In this document: one piece after another, positions 30,406 through 39,993 of the stretch
Position numbering within the stretch: position 1 is the first letter of the stretch
How the letters are laid out: each line of letters opens with the position of its first letter
Source: Phaeobacter sp. QD34_24
Lineage (GTDB): Bacteria > Pseudomonadota > Alphaproteobacteria > Rhodobacterales > Rhodobacteraceae
Length of the DNA: 58,289 nucleotides
Reading direction: 5' to 3'
NCBI RefSeq assembly: GCF_028890115.1
Contig: NZ_JARCJD010000021.1
Coordinates: 1 to 58,289, forward strand
The notes under the pieces: generated by a model
Databases searched by the model: none
Told to the model about the DNA's origin: nothing
The model's input: only the letters and a program-made list of their open reading frames with translations
Made by a program: the position numbers and the translations under genes

Positions 30406-31314
30406 TTAAGGGGCGATGGCCTGTTTTGCCGCGCGCTCCAACCCTGTTGCCAGCATATCCCAGACGGCCCGGATCCGCGGGGTCTGCCGCATCACGCCAT
30501 GGGCGGCCAGCCAGACCGGCAGCGGCGGCAGCGACAGGCCCAGATCCACTTCCTCGACCTCCGTGTCCAGGAGGGCGGGGCCACGCTGCGAAAACCCGAT
30601 CCCGCAGCCTGCGCGCAACAGCTCCCAATAGGCGGACTGGTTGTCGCAGCGCAGCGCGAAGTCATGCCTGTCGACGTCAAACCCCATGGCCTGCATGGTG
30701 CGCAGGATCAGATCGTCTGCATCATAGCCGATCAGGTCGTGTTGCCAGAGATCGGCAAGGGTGTCGGGGCGCCCGCGCCGGTCCAGATAGCTTGTGGCGG
30801 CAAAGATCCCGAGCGGCAGATCCGCCACATGGCGGGCGACGATATCAAGCTGCGTCGGGCGATACATGCGGACCGCGATATCGGCGGCGCGGAACACCAG
30901 GCTTTCGGAGGCATCGCTGGGCACCAGTTCCAGTTCGATCCCGGGCTCAGCCGCGCGGATCTCGGCCAGGATGGCAGGCAAGACATAGTGCGAGGCAAAG
31001 ACGCTGGCGGTGATCCGCACCGTTCCCGTCAAGTCCTGCGACTGGCCGGCGGCCTGCAGGCTGATGGCATTCATGCGGTCGTTGATCTCTCGCGCCAGGG
31101 GCAGCAGTCTTTCCCCCTGTGGCGCCAGGGTCAGGCCACGCGGGTGGCGGTGGAACAGGCGCTGGTCCAGCTCGCGTTCCAGCGTCTGGATATGGCGCCC
31201 CAGGGTGGGCTGACTGCGCCGCAGCCGTTTTGCCGCCGCCGAAAGCGAGCCGGTTTCGGCAACGGCGAGAAAGCTCTGGATCAGGGTCCAGTCGGTCAAT
31301 GCAGGGTTATCCAT
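30406..31314 (-). CDS. LysR-family transcriptional regulator
   Basis: 302 residues. N-terminal HTH ([46 protein letters not shown]) and a typical effector domain. Divergent from an NAD-binding oxidoreductase gene across 93 bp that include AT-rich tracts, so it probably controls that gene. It belongs to the group whose targets are often single oxidoreductases. Effector unknown. Confidence 0.88.
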   Translation of the reverse strand: MDNPALTDWTLIQSFLAVAETGSLSAAAKRLRRSQPTLGRHIQTLERELDQRLFHRHPRGLTLAPQGERLLPLAREINDRMNAISLQAAGQSQDLTGTVRITASVFASHYVLPAILAEIRAAEPGIELELVPSDASESLVFRAADIAVRMYRPTQLDIVARHVADLPLGIFAATSYLDRRGRPDTLADLWQHDLIGYDADDLILRTMQAMGFDVDRHDFALRCDNQSAYWELLRAGCGIGFSQRGPALLDTEVEEVDLGLSLPPLPVWLAAHGVMRQTPRIRAVWDMLATGLERAAKQAIAP

Positions 31315-31407
31315 TCACAAATGAATGGCAGATCTGCGGATCCATGCAATATGAATGATGCAATCCTCTGCCTATTCTGGGGCTGTTCAGGATGAAAGGA
31401 ACAGATC

Positions 31408-32277
31408 ATGCCCCGCAATGTGCTTGTCCTTGGTGCAACCGGCCGGTTTGGCCGCGCTGCCTTTCGTGCCTTTGAGGCGGCAGGAGATACCGTGCTGCCC
31501 TTTGACCGCGGGCGGGATGATCTGATGCGTGCCGCCATGGGCAAGGATATCATCGTGGTGGGGTGGAACCCGGCCTATCCCGACTGGGCCGCTCAGGTGC
31601 CGGGTCTTCACGCCCGGGTGATCGCCGCCTCCAAGGCAAGCGGTGCCACCGTGATCGTGCCGGGCAATGTCTATGTCTTCGGGCCTCAGACCCCCGGCCC
31701 CTGGTCCGCGCGCTCGCCTCATCGGGCCGAAAACCCGCTGGGCCGTATCCGGATCGCGATGGAGGAGGCCTATCGCACCTCCGGTGTGCGGACCATCCTG
31801 CTGCGGGCCGGGGATTTTCTGGATACCGAGGCCTCGGGGAACTGGTTCGATGCGGTGATGACGGCGAAGTTGACCAAGGGGCGGTTCGTCTATCCCGGCA
31901 ATCCGGACATTCCACATGCCTGGGCCTATCTGCCCGATATGGCACGGGCAGCGGTGGGGTTGGCGGATCTCGGGGATCGCCTGCCGGTCTTTGCGGACAT
32001 TCCCTTTCCTGGATACACGCTGAGTGGGCGCGACTTGCTGGCGTCGGTGAATGGCTGCTTGGAACAGCCGGTTGTCATGAAGCAGATGGCCTGGTGGCCG
32101 GTGCAACTGGCGCGCCCGTTCTGGCCGATGGGGCGCTGCCTTCTCGAGATGCGCTACCTTTGGAATACCGCGCACAGTTTGGATGGCAGCTTGTTTGAGG
32201 GCCTGTTGCCCGGCTTCGAACACACACAGCTTTCAGAAGCACTGCACCAGGCGCTGCCCAAGGATCTGCTGAGATAG
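31408..32277 (+). CDS. NAD(P)-dependent epimerase/dehydratase-like protein
   Basis: 289 residues with the Rossmann fingerprint NVLVLGATGRFGRAAFRAFEAAGD and an extended/atypical SDR core. The conserved Tyr-x3-Lys catalytic pair is not obvious, so it resembles atypical SDR proteins that bind NAD(P) but may act on small or unknown substrates. Later VYVFGPQTPGPWSARSPHR matches the epimerase-type GNVYGP region. Divergent from the LysR gene, convergent with the next gene. Substrate unknown. Confidence 0.75.
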   Translation: MPRNVLVLGATGRFGRAAFRAFEAAGDTVLPFDRGRDDLMRAAMGKDIIVVGWNPAYPDWAAQVPGLHARVIAASKASGATVIVPGNVYVFGPQTPGPWSARSPHRAENPLGRIRIAMEEAYRTSGVRTILLRAGDFLDTEASGNWFDAVMTAKLTKGRFVYPGNPDIPHAWAYLPDMARAAVGLADLGDRLPVFADIPFPGYTLSGRDLLASVNGCLEQPVVMKQMAWWPVQLARPFWPMGRCLLEMRYLWNTAHSLDGSLFEGLLPGFEHTQLSEALHQALPKDLLR

Positions 32278-32342
32278 CGGCACGGCAGGCAGGATCTCCC
32301 GCCCCCGCAGGTGCCCTGGCTGGCGCCAGAACACCTTGGCGG

Positions 32343-32385
32343 CGTTGGGCGTGGCACCGCGCCATGCGCGGTGCCACGCCCAACG
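32343..32385. terminator. Perfect 20-bp inverted repeat between convergent genes
   Basis: A 20-base arm (32343-32362, beginning cgttgggcgtgg) pairs exactly with 32366-32385 (ending ccacgcccaacg) around a three-base CAT loop. It lies 65 bases after the NAD-binding gene and 53 before the end of the convergent EEP gene. It would form a very stable hairpin in either transcript, but neither side has a T-tract, so function as a bidirectional terminator or mRNA-end barrier is inferred. Confidence 0.65.
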
Positions 32386-32438
32386 GGAAGCGCCTCTGAC
32401 AGGAGGCAATGACGGGCGGGAGAGCGCCTTTTCTGGTG

Positions 32439-33527
32439 TCAGTCGGTTTCTGGTGTGGAGAGCGGGGGCAGGTCGATCTCCACCCAGACCAACCTGTGCC
32501 GACTGGCACGTTGTGCCGTGTCTTCACCGGGCAGCGACCACAAAACCCCTGCATCCAGAGCCTGAATGTTTGCCGACGGGAGCACATAGTCCACCCGCAT
32601 CCTGCCGGGGGTCTGCCAATCCACCGTGCTCAAGTCGGCCTCTTGGCTGCCAGGGCGCGGATCCTTCAGCCGGGGATCTGCCAGCAACCCCTGGATGGCG
32701 CTGCGCAATCCGTCACCCTTTTCGGGGTCGAGATTGGCGCCGCCGACAATCACGAAGGGGCGGTTCTGGGCACGATGAAATGGAGCGGGGAGACGCGCGT
32801 CCAGCAGAAGCTGCCAGAGGCGGATCTCATCGTGGTTGCGGCGGCCATTGCGGTCTTCGGGACCATCGAACACCGGAGGCCCCGCCTGAAAGACCATCAG
32901 ATCAAGGTGCTGGCCGTCCGGCAATCGGATCGGCACAACCCAATGGGCCGTCGAAGACAGGCGCTGGGCCGCTTGCGCTTGGGCCGTGGGGAAGGGACTG
33001 CCATCGGGGTGTTGAGGCAGCAATGCGGCAGGCAGGTCCCGCCACAGAAGCGGCGACAGGTCCAGGACCTCATCGTCCAGGATCGGATGGCGTGACAGCA
33101 GGGCGATCCCGCCCTTGCCGGTGAAATCGCCATAACCCTGGGAATCTCCGGGCCCGCCAAGGCGTCCGTCACCGTCCAGGTCCAGCCCGGAAGGAAAGCC
33201 TGCGTTGGGTCGCCTGGCAAAGAGATAGGGATAGGTCGCCCCGGCAAGGTCCAGGCGCCGCTGTAGGGCCTTCAGCGCCAGGTTCTCATAGTCCCAATCA
33301 ATCCCCTGCAGGGCAATCACATCAGCCTTCGAAGCTTGGATCACCCGGATCACAGCGGCGATTTGCGCATCCTTTCCCTGTTCAATGTCGCGCAGCAGCA
33401 GGCCCGGCCCCTTGCGGGAGAGTTCGGTGTTGAAAGTGGCAATGCGATAGCTGTCGGCCCAGGCAGGCAGACATACTGACAGGAGGATGGAAAACGCGGC
33501 CGCCAGGGGAACGGCCCGTCCCGTCAT
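32439..33527 (-). CDS. EEP-fold (endonuclease/exonuclease/phosphatase) protein, degenerate active site
   Basis: 362 residues with a signal peptide (about 1-24, LPAWADS), so probably periplasmic. The EEP fold is recognisable from IATFNTEL, ADVIALQ, RVDYVLPS and the C-terminal SRHRLVWVEI. Key positions differ from active enzymes: QE becomes QG (ALQGIDWD), GDxN becomes GGAN and SDH becomes SRH. A Rhodobacteraceae-type subfamily may share some of these. The start overlaps the upstream membrane gene stop by four bases. Catalysis may be lost or altered. Confidence 0.75.
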   Translation of the reverse strand: MTGRAVPLAAAFSILLSVCLPAWADSYRIATFNTELSRKGPGLLLRDIEQGKDAQIAAVIRVIQASKADVIALQGIDWDYENLALKALQRRLDLAGATYPYLFARRPNAGFPSGLDLDGDGRLGGPGDSQGYGDFTGKGGIALLSRHPILDDEVLDLSPLLWRDLPAALLPQHPDGSPFPTAQAQAAQRLSSTAHWVVPIRLPDGQHLDLMVFQAGPPVFDGPEDRNGRRNHDEIRLWQLLLDARLPAPFHRAQNRPFVIVGGANLDPEKGDGLRSAIQGLLADPRLKDPRPGSQEADLSTVDWQTPGRMRVDYVLPSANIQALDAGVLWSLPGEDTAQRASRHRLVWVEIDLPPLSTPETD

Positions 33528-34435
33528 GCGGTTTGCAGGATCTCGGGATCCGCGTAGGCGGCCCGGCGTCTTTGGGCAATCAGCTCGGCCACCCGCAACA
33601 GTGCCAGCCCGCGCATGATCATCGAGGCAGGGACAAAGGCCCAGAGACCGATGGTCCAGACCAGGGTCTGCGGCGCGGCCAGCACGGCGGGATCGACCAG
33701 CCCGGAGCCGAGTTTCACCAGGGCCGGAATGGCAAAGGGCAACAGCACGCCGATTACCATGTTGATGCGCCCGTCCCGTTGCAGGCGCAGCACCACGTCT
33801 CCGCCGGTGGTCGGGTCGAACAGCGGTAGGTTCACCCAGACATTGAAGGCGCCATTGCCAAGCGGCCAATTCCCGATTCGGATCGCCAGGGCGAAGGCGA
33901 TGATCGCCAGCGCGGCCAGAAGATAGCTCAGCCCCGCGGCCGAGCGCACCGCCAGCACCAGCGCATCGGGCACCTCTGCAGGCATCATCAAAGTGGTGAG
34001 CTGAACGGGGGAATAGGCAAAATCCATCATCGCGCCCAGGCGCAGGGCAACCTCATGCACAAGCGCGGTCAGGCTGGTGGGATCCAGAGGATGGCGCGCC
34101 AGCAGGCTCAACAGGCCCACCGCCGCAAAGAAGGAGAAAAAGCGCATCCGGTTGAGCGGCGGCGCCTGGCGGAATTCCACAAAGCTTGGATAGTTCGAGA
34201 AATACTCGGCAAAGGTCAGCACCGCGCCCAGCAGCGCCATGAAGACGACGATCTCCGGAGATTCGGTGGCTGATACCGGTAGCAGCAAGGAGGGCATTGC
34301 AATCAACAATGCCACCAATACGCCACGGATTGCCGCGCCTGTGATGCGTGCGAACACTGCCTCTGTTTCCTTCAACCTGGACTGGCCGGTACTTTTGCCG
34401 GACCTTTGTTCCAACTTGTGTTCTCCGGTCTGCAC
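33524..34435 (-). CDS. Multi-helix membrane protein of unknown function
   Basis: 303 residues. A hydrophilic N-terminus (about 1-30), then about seven hydrophobic segments, for example GAAIRGVLVALLIAMPSLLL, IVVFMALLGAVLTFAEYFS and LLAALAIIAFALAIRI. No known transporter or enzyme motif was recognised. Translationally coupled to the EEP-fold gene (ATGA overlap), suggesting the two act together in the cell envelope. The first ATG is assumed as start, but later ones would remove the polar tail. Confidence 0.65.
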   Translation of the reverse strand: MQTGEHKLEQRSGKSTGQSRLKETEAVFARITGAAIRGVLVALLIAMPSLLLPVSATESPEIVVFMALLGAVLTFAEYFSNYPSFVEFRQAPPLNRMRFFSFFAAVGLLSLLARHPLDPTSLTALVHEVALRLGAMMDFAYSPVQLTTLMMPAEVPDALVLAVRSAAGLSYLLAALAIIAFALAIRIGNWPLGNGAFNVWVNLPLFDPTTGGDVVLRLQRDGRINMVIGVLLPFAIPALVKLGSGLVDPAVLAAPQTLVWTIGLWAFVPASMIMRGLALLRVAELIAQRRRAAYADPEILQTA

Positions 34436-34733
34436 CGAAGAGTCTGCCTCAATTGTGCCTCATTTCAGCATGGCAGGGGGGCTGCACTCAAGTGGCTTGA
34501 TCCGGAAACTCCGCGAAAATGCGCTCATCGCGGGGGGACTGGTGCGGGAATACATCAGCGGATGCCTTGGATTTCAGCGCCTTGCGGGGGCTTCCACAAG
34601 ATGTTGGGGGTGGCGGCATCCCGACCGCAAGCGGCTTGGGCGCGATTTCCAGGGCCGGTGGGTTTCGGGATAATTTTAGTAAATATGTCTCAATTGTGGC
34701 GCGGGGGCGGTCGGCGCGGGTCGGCCCGCCACG
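34436..34733. other. Intergenic region downstream of leuD terminator
   Basis: 300 bp between the leuD terminator and the membrane-protein start. It should carry the promoter for the membrane/EEP pair. No gene or strong structure seen. Confidence 0.4.
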
Positions 34734-34760
34734 AAAAAAGCCGCCCGCAGGGGCGGCTTT
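34734..34760 (-). terminator. Intrinsic terminator after leuD
   Basis: Minus strand: AAAGCCGCCCC-TGC-GGGCGGCTT then TTTTTCG, about 25 bases after the leuD stop. GC-rich stem and T-run make this a standard terminator, so leuB is not part of the leuCD transcript. Confidence 0.9.
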
Positions 34761-34785
34761 CGCAGTCATTTTGCGGCAGATCCGG

Positions 34786-35391
34786 TCACACCCAGGGGCG
34801 CTCCTGGGACATCTTGCTCTCGTAGTTTTCGATGGCGCCCGCCTTTTCCATGGTCAGGCCGATGTCATCCAGCCCGTTCAGCAGGCAGTGCTTCTTGAAC
34901 GCGTCCACATTGAAGGGAATCACCTCACCATCCGACGTGGTGATTTCCTGCGCTTCCAGATCCACGGTCATGCGCGCGTTTGCGCCTTTTTCCGCGTCCT
35001 TCATCAAGAGGTCGACCTGTTCCTGCGGCAGCACGATGGGCAGGATACCGTTCTTGAAGCAGTTGTTGAAGAAGATGTCGGCAAAGGAGGTGGAGATCAC
35101 GCATTTGATGCCAAAATCCGCAATCGCCCAGGGGGCGTGTTCGCGCGAGGAACCGCAGCCGAAGTTGTCGCCCGCCACCAGGATTTCAGCCTCGCGGTAT
35201 TGCGGCTTGTTCAGCACGAAATCCTCGATCTCGTTGCCCTCGCGGTCATAGCGCATCTCGTCAAAGAGGTTCACGCCAAGGCCCGAGCGCTTGATCGTCT
35301 TCAGGAAGATCTTGGGGATGATCATATCGGTGTCGATATTGACCAGCGGCATGGGCGCCGCGATACCGTGCAGTTTTTCGAACTTTTCCAT
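34786..35391 (-). CDS. leuD: 3-isopropylmalate dehydratase small subunit
   Basis: 201 residues; contains the swivel domain motif [17 protein letters not shown] and [17 protein letters not shown]. Together with LeuC it isomerises 2-isopropylmalate to 3-isopropylmalate. It starts 12 bases after the leuC stop and is followed by a clear terminator, so leuCD is a bicistronic unit. Typical family length. Confidence 0.97.
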   Translation of the reverse strand: MEKFEKLHGIAAPMPLVNIDTDMIIPKIFLKTIKRSGLGVNLFDEMRYDREGNEIEDFVLNKPQYREAEILVAGDNFGCGSSREHAPWAIADFGIKCVISTSFADIFFNNCFKNGILPIVLPQEQVDLLMKDAEKGANARMTVDLEAQEITTSDGEVIPFNVDAFKKHCLLNGLDDIGLTMEKAGAIENYESKMSQERPWV

Positions 35392-35403
35392 ATCGCTGGC
35401 TCC

Positions 35404-36810
35404 TTACATCAGCTCGCGGACATCGGTCAGGTGACCGGTGATGGCGGCAGCGGCGGCCATGGCCGGGCTGACCAGGTGGGTGCGGCCCTTATAGCCCTGA
35501 CGCCCCTCGAAGTTGCGGTTCGAGGTGGCGGCGCAGCGCTCACCCTCGGACAGCTGGTCGGGGTTCATCGCCAGGCACATGGAGCAACCCGCAAGGCGCC
35601 ATTCGAAACCGGCCTCCTTGAAGATGTCGGCCAGGCCTTCTTCCTCGGCCTGGGCGCGGACCAGACCCGAGCCGGGCACGATCATGGCCCGCATGCCGTC
35701 CTTGATCTTCTTGCCCTTGACCACCTCGGCCACGGCGCGCAGATCCTCGATCCGGCCATTGGTGCAGGAGCCGATGAAGACGGTATCGATCTGGATGTCG
35801 GTCAGCTTCTGACCGGGGGTGAGCCCCATGTAATCCAGCGCGCGACGGGCCGCTTCGACCTTGCCGCCGGTGAAATCCTCAGGGGAGGGAACGGTGGCGG
35901 TGATCGGCAGAACGTCCTCGGGCGAGGTGCCCCAGGTGACGACGGGCTGGATATCTTCGCCCTTCAGGGTCACCACCTTGTCGAAATGGGCGCCTTCATC
36001 GGTGTAAAGCGTCTTCCACCAGTTCAGCGCGGCTTCCCACTGGGCACCCTTGGGGGCGTGCGGGCGGCCTTTGACATACTCAAAGGTGGTTTCATCCGGC
36101 GCGATCAGCCCCGCGCGGGCGCCGCCTTCGATCGCCATGTTGCAGACGGTCATGCGCCCTTCCATGGAGAGATCGCGGATCGCCTCACCGCAGTATTCGA
36201 TCACATAGCCGGTGCCGCCGGCGGTGCCGGTCTCGCCGATCACCGCCAGGGTGATGTCCTTGGCGGTCACGCCCGGCTTCAGCTTGCCGGTGATCTCCAC
36301 CTTCATGTTCTTCGATTTCTTCTGGATCAGCGTCTGGGTGGCCAACACGTGCTCCACCTCGGAGGTGCCGATGCCATGCGCCAGCGCGCCGAATGCGCCG
36401 TGGGTGGCGGTATGGCTGTCGCCGCAGACCACGGTCATGCCGGGCAGGGTCCAGCCCTGTTCGGGGCCGACGATATGCACGATGCCCTGGCGGATGTCGC
36501 TGACCGGGTAGTAGTGCACCCCGAATTCCTTGGCGTTCTTATCGAGCGCCTCAACCTGGATGCGGCTTTCCTCGGTCATCTGCGCCGGGTCTTCACGGCC
36601 CGCCGTGGTGGGAACGTTGTGGTCCGGTACGGCGATGGTCTTCTCTGGCGAATGCACCTTGCGGCCGGCCATGCGCAGCCCTTCAAAGGCCTGCGGGCTG
36701 GTCACTTCGTGGACCAGGTGGCGGTCGATATAAAGCAGGCAGGTGCCATCCTCTGATTCATGCGCAACATGCGCATCCCAGATCTTGTCATAGAGTGTCT
36801 TGGGGGACAT
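35404..36810 (-). CDS. leuC: 3-isopropylmalate dehydratase large subunit
   Basis: 468 residues, [18 protein letters not shown], with the three [4Fe-4S] cysteines visible in [15 protein letters not shown] and the [10 protein letters not shown] segment, plus [31 protein letters not shown]. Aconitase superfamily. The cluster acts as a Lewis acid in the isomerisation. First gene of leuCD. No leuA was seen in the window. Confidence 0.97.
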   Translation of the reverse strand: MSPKTLYDKIWDAHVAHESEDGTCLLYIDRHLVHEVTSPQAFEGLRMAGRKVHSPEKTIAVPDHNVPTTAGREDPAQMTEESRIQVEALDKNAKEFGVHYYPVSDIRQGIVHIVGPEQGWTLPGMTVVCGDSHTATHGAFGALAHGIGTSEVEHVLATQTLIQKKSKNMKVEITGKLKPGVTAKDITLAVIGETGTAGGTGYVIEYCGEAIRDLSMEGRMTVCNMAIEGGARAGLIAPDETTFEYVKGRPHAPKGAQWEAALNWWKTLYTDEGAHFDKVVTLKGEDIQPVVTWGTSPEDVLPITATVPSPEDFTGGKVEAARRALDYMGLTPGQKLTDIQIDTVFIGSCTNGRIEDLRAVAEVVKGKKIKDGMRAMIVPGSGLVRAQAEEEGLADIFKEAGFEWRLAGCSMCLAMNPDQLSEGERCAATSNRNFEGRQGYKGRTHLVSPAMAAAAAITGHLTDVRELM

Positions 36811-37065
36811 GGGTCCTCTCCCGTTCTGTATTGGAAAAGCTGGCTTGTGGCTCGGGCGGCAGCCTTATAGGCGCGCCAGAACCGTGCGGGCGGCGCCATA
36901 GAACCGTTCGCGCAGACGAGCGCGGTCTTGCAGTTCGATATTCTGGGCCAATACGAAAGTCATGCCAGTGAGATACAACTGCGCCGCTGGACAATCAAGG
37001 TTCCACGCAGGGGGGCGGCGGCATTGTTCTTGCATATCTCCCCGCGCCACCGGCATGCTCACCTC

Positions 37066-38496
37066 ATGGAGCAAGATACCGTTCAAACCGCCCCCACCGC
37101 GCCGACCGCCCCGACCGAGACCTTGACCGAGGCGTTGCCGGAGAATCTGCCTGAGAGCCTGTTCCAGGTTCTGAGCTGGCTGCTGGCCGAAGGGCAGTCG
37201 ATGGTGACGCTGTTCGTGACGCCGGGCTGGCGGCAGTATCAGCTGTTCCTGATCCTTGGTCTGGCGCTGCTGGCCTATGTGATGAAGCTGGCAACGCGCG
37301 GAGGCTGGGACCGCTGGGCGCATCGGCGCGAGGGCTGGCCGAAATGGCGGCTCAGAGCCTTGCTGCAAATCCTGCGCCGGTTGACGCTGATCTACTTCGT
37401 CACCTTTTCGTGGACGCTCTATTGGGTGATGCAAGAGGTCACCTGGCCCTCGCGCAGCTACCTGATCGGGATCGCCGCGACCCTGGCGACCGCCTGGCTG
37501 GTGATCGGATTTCTGGCGCGGCTGGTGCGCAATCATACGCTGAGGCGGATCTTCACCTGGAGCCTTTGGATCTACGCGACCCTGGTGGCGCTGAACCTCG
37601 TGGATGATGTGGCGGGGTTTCTTGACAGTGTCGCGATTACCTTTGGCGCGATGCACCTGTCGGTGCTGGCGGTTCTGAAGGCGCTGATGCTGGGGGCGGT
37701 GCTGCTGACCCTGGCGCGGATCGGGTCCAACGCGGCAACGAAGGGATTGAAAAGCAACAGCGACATTTCGCCCTCGATGCAGGTGCTGATCGGCAAGGGG
37801 ATCCAGCTGGCGCTTTACGGGCTGGCCGTCGTCGTCAGCATCCGCGCCATCGGGTTTGACCTGACGGGGCTTGCGGTCCTCTCCGGTGCCGTCGGTGTCG
37901 GCATCGGTTTTGGTCTGCAAAAAGTTGTGTCCAATCTGGTGTCGGGGATCATCATCCTGATGGATCGATCGATCAAGCCGGGGGATGTGATCTCGCTTGG
38001 AGAGACCTTCGGCTGGATCAATGCGCTGGGCGCGCGCTATGTCTCGGTGGTGACGCGGGACGGGCGGGAATACCTGATCCCGAACGAGGATCTGATCACC
38101 TCGCAGGTTGTGAACTGGTCCCATTCGGACCGCTATGTGCGGCTCGATATCCATTTCGGCACCGCCTATGGCGATGATCCGCACAAGGTGCGCAGGGTCG
38201 CCATCGATGCCGCGCGATCGGTCGGCAGGGTGCTTGCCACCCCCGGCAAGGCGCCGGTCTGCCATATCGTCGGTTTTGGCGACAGCAGCGTGGACTACGT
38301 GTTGCGCTTCTGGATCGGGGATCCGACCTCGGGCCTCACCAATATCCGCGGCAATGTCTACCTGGCCCTTTGGGATGCGTTTCAAGCGGAAGGCATATCG
38401 ATTCCCTTCCCGCAGCGCGAAGTACGTGTGCTGAACGAGCCTCTGTCGGTGGCCGATTTCCCTGCCGCGCAGCAGCGGATGCCGCCAGAGGACTGA
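37066..38496 (+). CDS. MscS-family mechanosensitive ion channel
   Basis: 476 residues from the ATG at 37066; the open frame extends 46 codons upstream but looks non-coding. The N-terminal Thr/Pro-rich tail (1-25) precedes about five helices. The MscS pore and beta domain are conserved: LAVLSGAVGVGIGFGLQKVVSNLVSGIIILMDRSIKPGDVI, then PNEDLITSQVVNWSHSD. It opens under membrane tension to release solutes at hypo-osmotic shock. Longer N-terminus than E. coli MscS (286 aa), like YbdG/MscK-type relatives. Divergent from leuC, with a 255-bp spacer. Confidence 0.9.
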   Translation: MEQDTVQTAPTAPTAPTETLTEALPENLPESLFQVLSWLLAEGQSMVTLFVTPGWRQYQLFLILGLALLAYVMKLATRGGWDRWAHRREGWPKWRLRALLQILRRLTLIYFVTFSWTLYWVMQEVTWPSRSYLIGIAATLATAWLVIGFLARLVRNHTLRRIFTWSLWIYATLVALNLVDDVAGFLDSVAITFGAMHLSVLAVLKALMLGAVLLTLARIGSNAATKGLKSNSDISPSMQVLIGKGIQLALYGLAVVVSIRAIGFDLTGLAVLSGAVGVGIGFGLQKVVSNLVSGIIILMDRSIKPGDVISLGETFGWINALGARYVSVVTRDGREYLIPNEDLITSQVVNWSHSDRYVRLDIHFGTAYGDDPHKVRRVAIDAARSVGRVLATPGKAPVCHIVGFGDSSVDYVLRFWIGDPTSGLTNIRGNVYLALWDAFQAEGISIPFPQREVRVLNEPLSVADFPAAQQRMPPED

Positions 38497-38684
38497 ACCA
38501 ATGGGCCTCTTGATCCCTCTTATGCGCCTGCGGCAGTGCAGCGAAGCTTGATTGAAAAGCCCCGACCGACTTGCTACATTAACACTACCCCAGCGCCGTG
38601 GGATCGTCGGCGCGCAGCAAGGAGGACATTGTCCTGTCACCCGAACCTCATGCGGCAGCCGCCGCTGAAACCGAGGCAGCCGTG

Positions 38685-39041
38685 ATGGCCGCCAAGACAC
38701 GCCCCACCAGCGAGGTGCTGCTGGAGCGGATCCTCTCCTCTCTCGATGACGACAAGGCCGAAGAGGTCGTGCAGATCGACCTGCGCGGCAAGACGGCGAT
38801 TGGCGATTTCATGGTCATCGCCTCGGGGCGCTCCACCCGCCAGGTTGCCGCCATGGCAGAAAAGCTGACCGACCGGCTCAAGCAGGAGTACGGCATCATC
38901 AGCAAGATCGAGGGCAAGGACACCGGCGACTGGGTGCTGATCGATACGGGCGATGTGATCGTTCATATCTTCCGCCCCGAAGTGCGCGAGTTCTACCAGT
39001 TGGAAAAGATGTGGGTGCCCGGCGCGGCAACCGGCAACTGA
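38685..39041 (+). CDS. rsfS: Ribosomal silencing factor RsfS
   Basis: 118 residues from ATG at 38685, the usual RsfS length. Core pattern KAEEVVQIDLRGKTAIGDFMVIASGRSTRQVAAMAEKL and DTGDVIVHIFRPEVREFYQLEKMW. Blocks 50S-30S joining by binding uL14 in stationary phase or starvation. The start is open: a strong AAGGAGG at 38619-38625 stands eight bases before an in-frame CTG (38634), which would add 17 residues, while GAGGC precedes a GTG/ATG at 38682-38685. Followed at 75 bp by rlmH, the common rsfS-rlmH pairing. Confidence 0.93.
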   Translation: MAAKTRPTSEVLLERILSSLDDDKAEEVVQIDLRGKTAIGDFMVIASGRSTRQVAAMAEKLTDRLKQEYGIISKIEGKDTGDWVLIDTGDVIVHIFRPEVREFYQLEKMWVPGAATGN

Positions 39042-39116
39042 CCCAAGTGTAGGGGCGGCCTGAACAGGCCTGCCCCAAGTCCCGCCTTGCTTGGCATGGC
39101 GGGGGAGAGTCCTCTG

Positions 39117-39587
39117 ATGCGTCTACATATCTGCGCGGTCGGGCGGCTTCGCGCTGGCCCGGAAAAATCCCTGATCGACGATTATCTGACGCGGTTCGAC
39201 CGCACCGGCCGGGCGCTGGGCCTTGGTCCTGCGCGGGTGATCGAGGTCGAGGACAAGAAGAACCTCGGCATGGGCGCCGAGGCGGATCTTCTGCGCAAGG
39301 CGCTGCCCAAGGGCGCGGTGATCTGCACCCTGGATGAGCGCGGCAAGCTGCTGTCCTCGCCTGATTTTGCCGACAAGATGGCAGGCTGGCGCGACAGCGG
39401 GCGGCAGGATCTGGCGCTGATCATCGGCGGGGCGGATGGCATTGACCCAAGCCTGCGGGCAGAGGCGGACTTCTCCATCTCCTTTGGCAAGATGGTCTGG
39501 CCGCATATGCTGGTCCGGGTGATGCTGGCCGAGCAGGTCTACCGCGCTGCCACCATCCTGTCCGGCAGCCCCTATCACCGCAGTTGA
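39117..39587 (+). CDS. rlmH: 23S rRNA pseudouridine(1915)-N3 methyltransferase RlmH
   Basis: 156 residues from the ATG at 39117 (MRLHICAVGRLRAGPEKSLIDDYL), standard for the family. SPOUT knot residues: LIIGGADGIDPSLR and FSISFGKMVWPHMLVRVMLAEQVYRAATILSGSPYHR, the last block diagnostic of RlmH. It methylates pseudouridine in helix 69 of 23S rRNA after subunit joining. Next to rsfS, as in many bacteria. Confidence 0.97.
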   Translation: MRLHICAVGRLRAGPEKSLIDDYLTRFDRTGRALGLGPARVIEVEDKKNLGMGAEADLLRKALPKGAVICTLDERGKLLSSPDFADKMAGWRDSGRQDLALIIGGADGIDPSLRAEADFSISFGKMVWPHMLVRVMLAEQVYRAATILSGSPYHRS

Positions 39588-39597
39588 CTGGCGTAGC

Positions 39598-39957
39598 CTA
39601 GGGTAGAGTCAGGCGAAACAGCTCATCTCCCCAGCCATCCAGATTGCAGCGCGCCTGGATCGTGACCTTTGTGATGCCGTCGGGGATCGCTATGCCGCTC
39701 AGGCTGCGGGTGAAGGGCTGCTCAGTCACATGCGGATGGGCCAGCACGCGCAGCCCCAGTTCGGCCCCGTTGTCATCCAGCACCCGCCAGCCGTCGGCAT
39801 AGTGGTCCCAGCCCGTGTCCGGGTGGGATAGCGTCACGCTGATCGTCCAGCTGTCACCATTCTGCCGGGCCGTCGCCCCTTCGATGCGGGGGCTGTCGGC
39901 AAGGGCGGGCAGGGCAGTGCCCAGGGTACAGACAAGGGATATCAGGGCGGCTTTCAT
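39598..39957 (-). CDS. Small periplasmic protein, unknown function
   Basis: 119 residues from the ATG at 39957: signal peptide 1-20 (ALA-DS), then about 95 residues of a beta-rich domain with two or three Trp (WTISVTLSHPDTGWDHYADGWRVLDDNG). This resembles conserved Rhodobacteraceae periplasmic proteins of unknown function. Convergent with rlmH across 10 bp, and 36 bp downstream of the DUF599 gene on the same strand, so the two may be co-transcribed. Confidence 0.65.
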   Translation of the reverse strand: MKAALISLVCTLGTALPALADSPRIEGATARQNGDSWTISVTLSHPDTGWDHYADGWRVLDDNGAELGLRVLAHPHVTEQPFTRSLSGIAIPDGITKVTIQARCNLDGWGDELFRLTLP

Positions 39958-39993
39958 GTGCTCCACCATAGGCTACGCCCGGCCGGGGCGGGA

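Noticed and set aside
34519-36756. A 745-codon plus-strand reading frame antisense to leuC and leuD
   Set aside because: Gene-length, but it lies opposite the well-conserved leuCD genes and shows histidine/glycine-rich shadow composition typical of high-GC antisense frames.
36865-38700. A 611-codon minus-strand frame opposite mscS
   Set aside because: Antisense to a channel gene with clear motifs; Gln/Arg/His-rich shadow.
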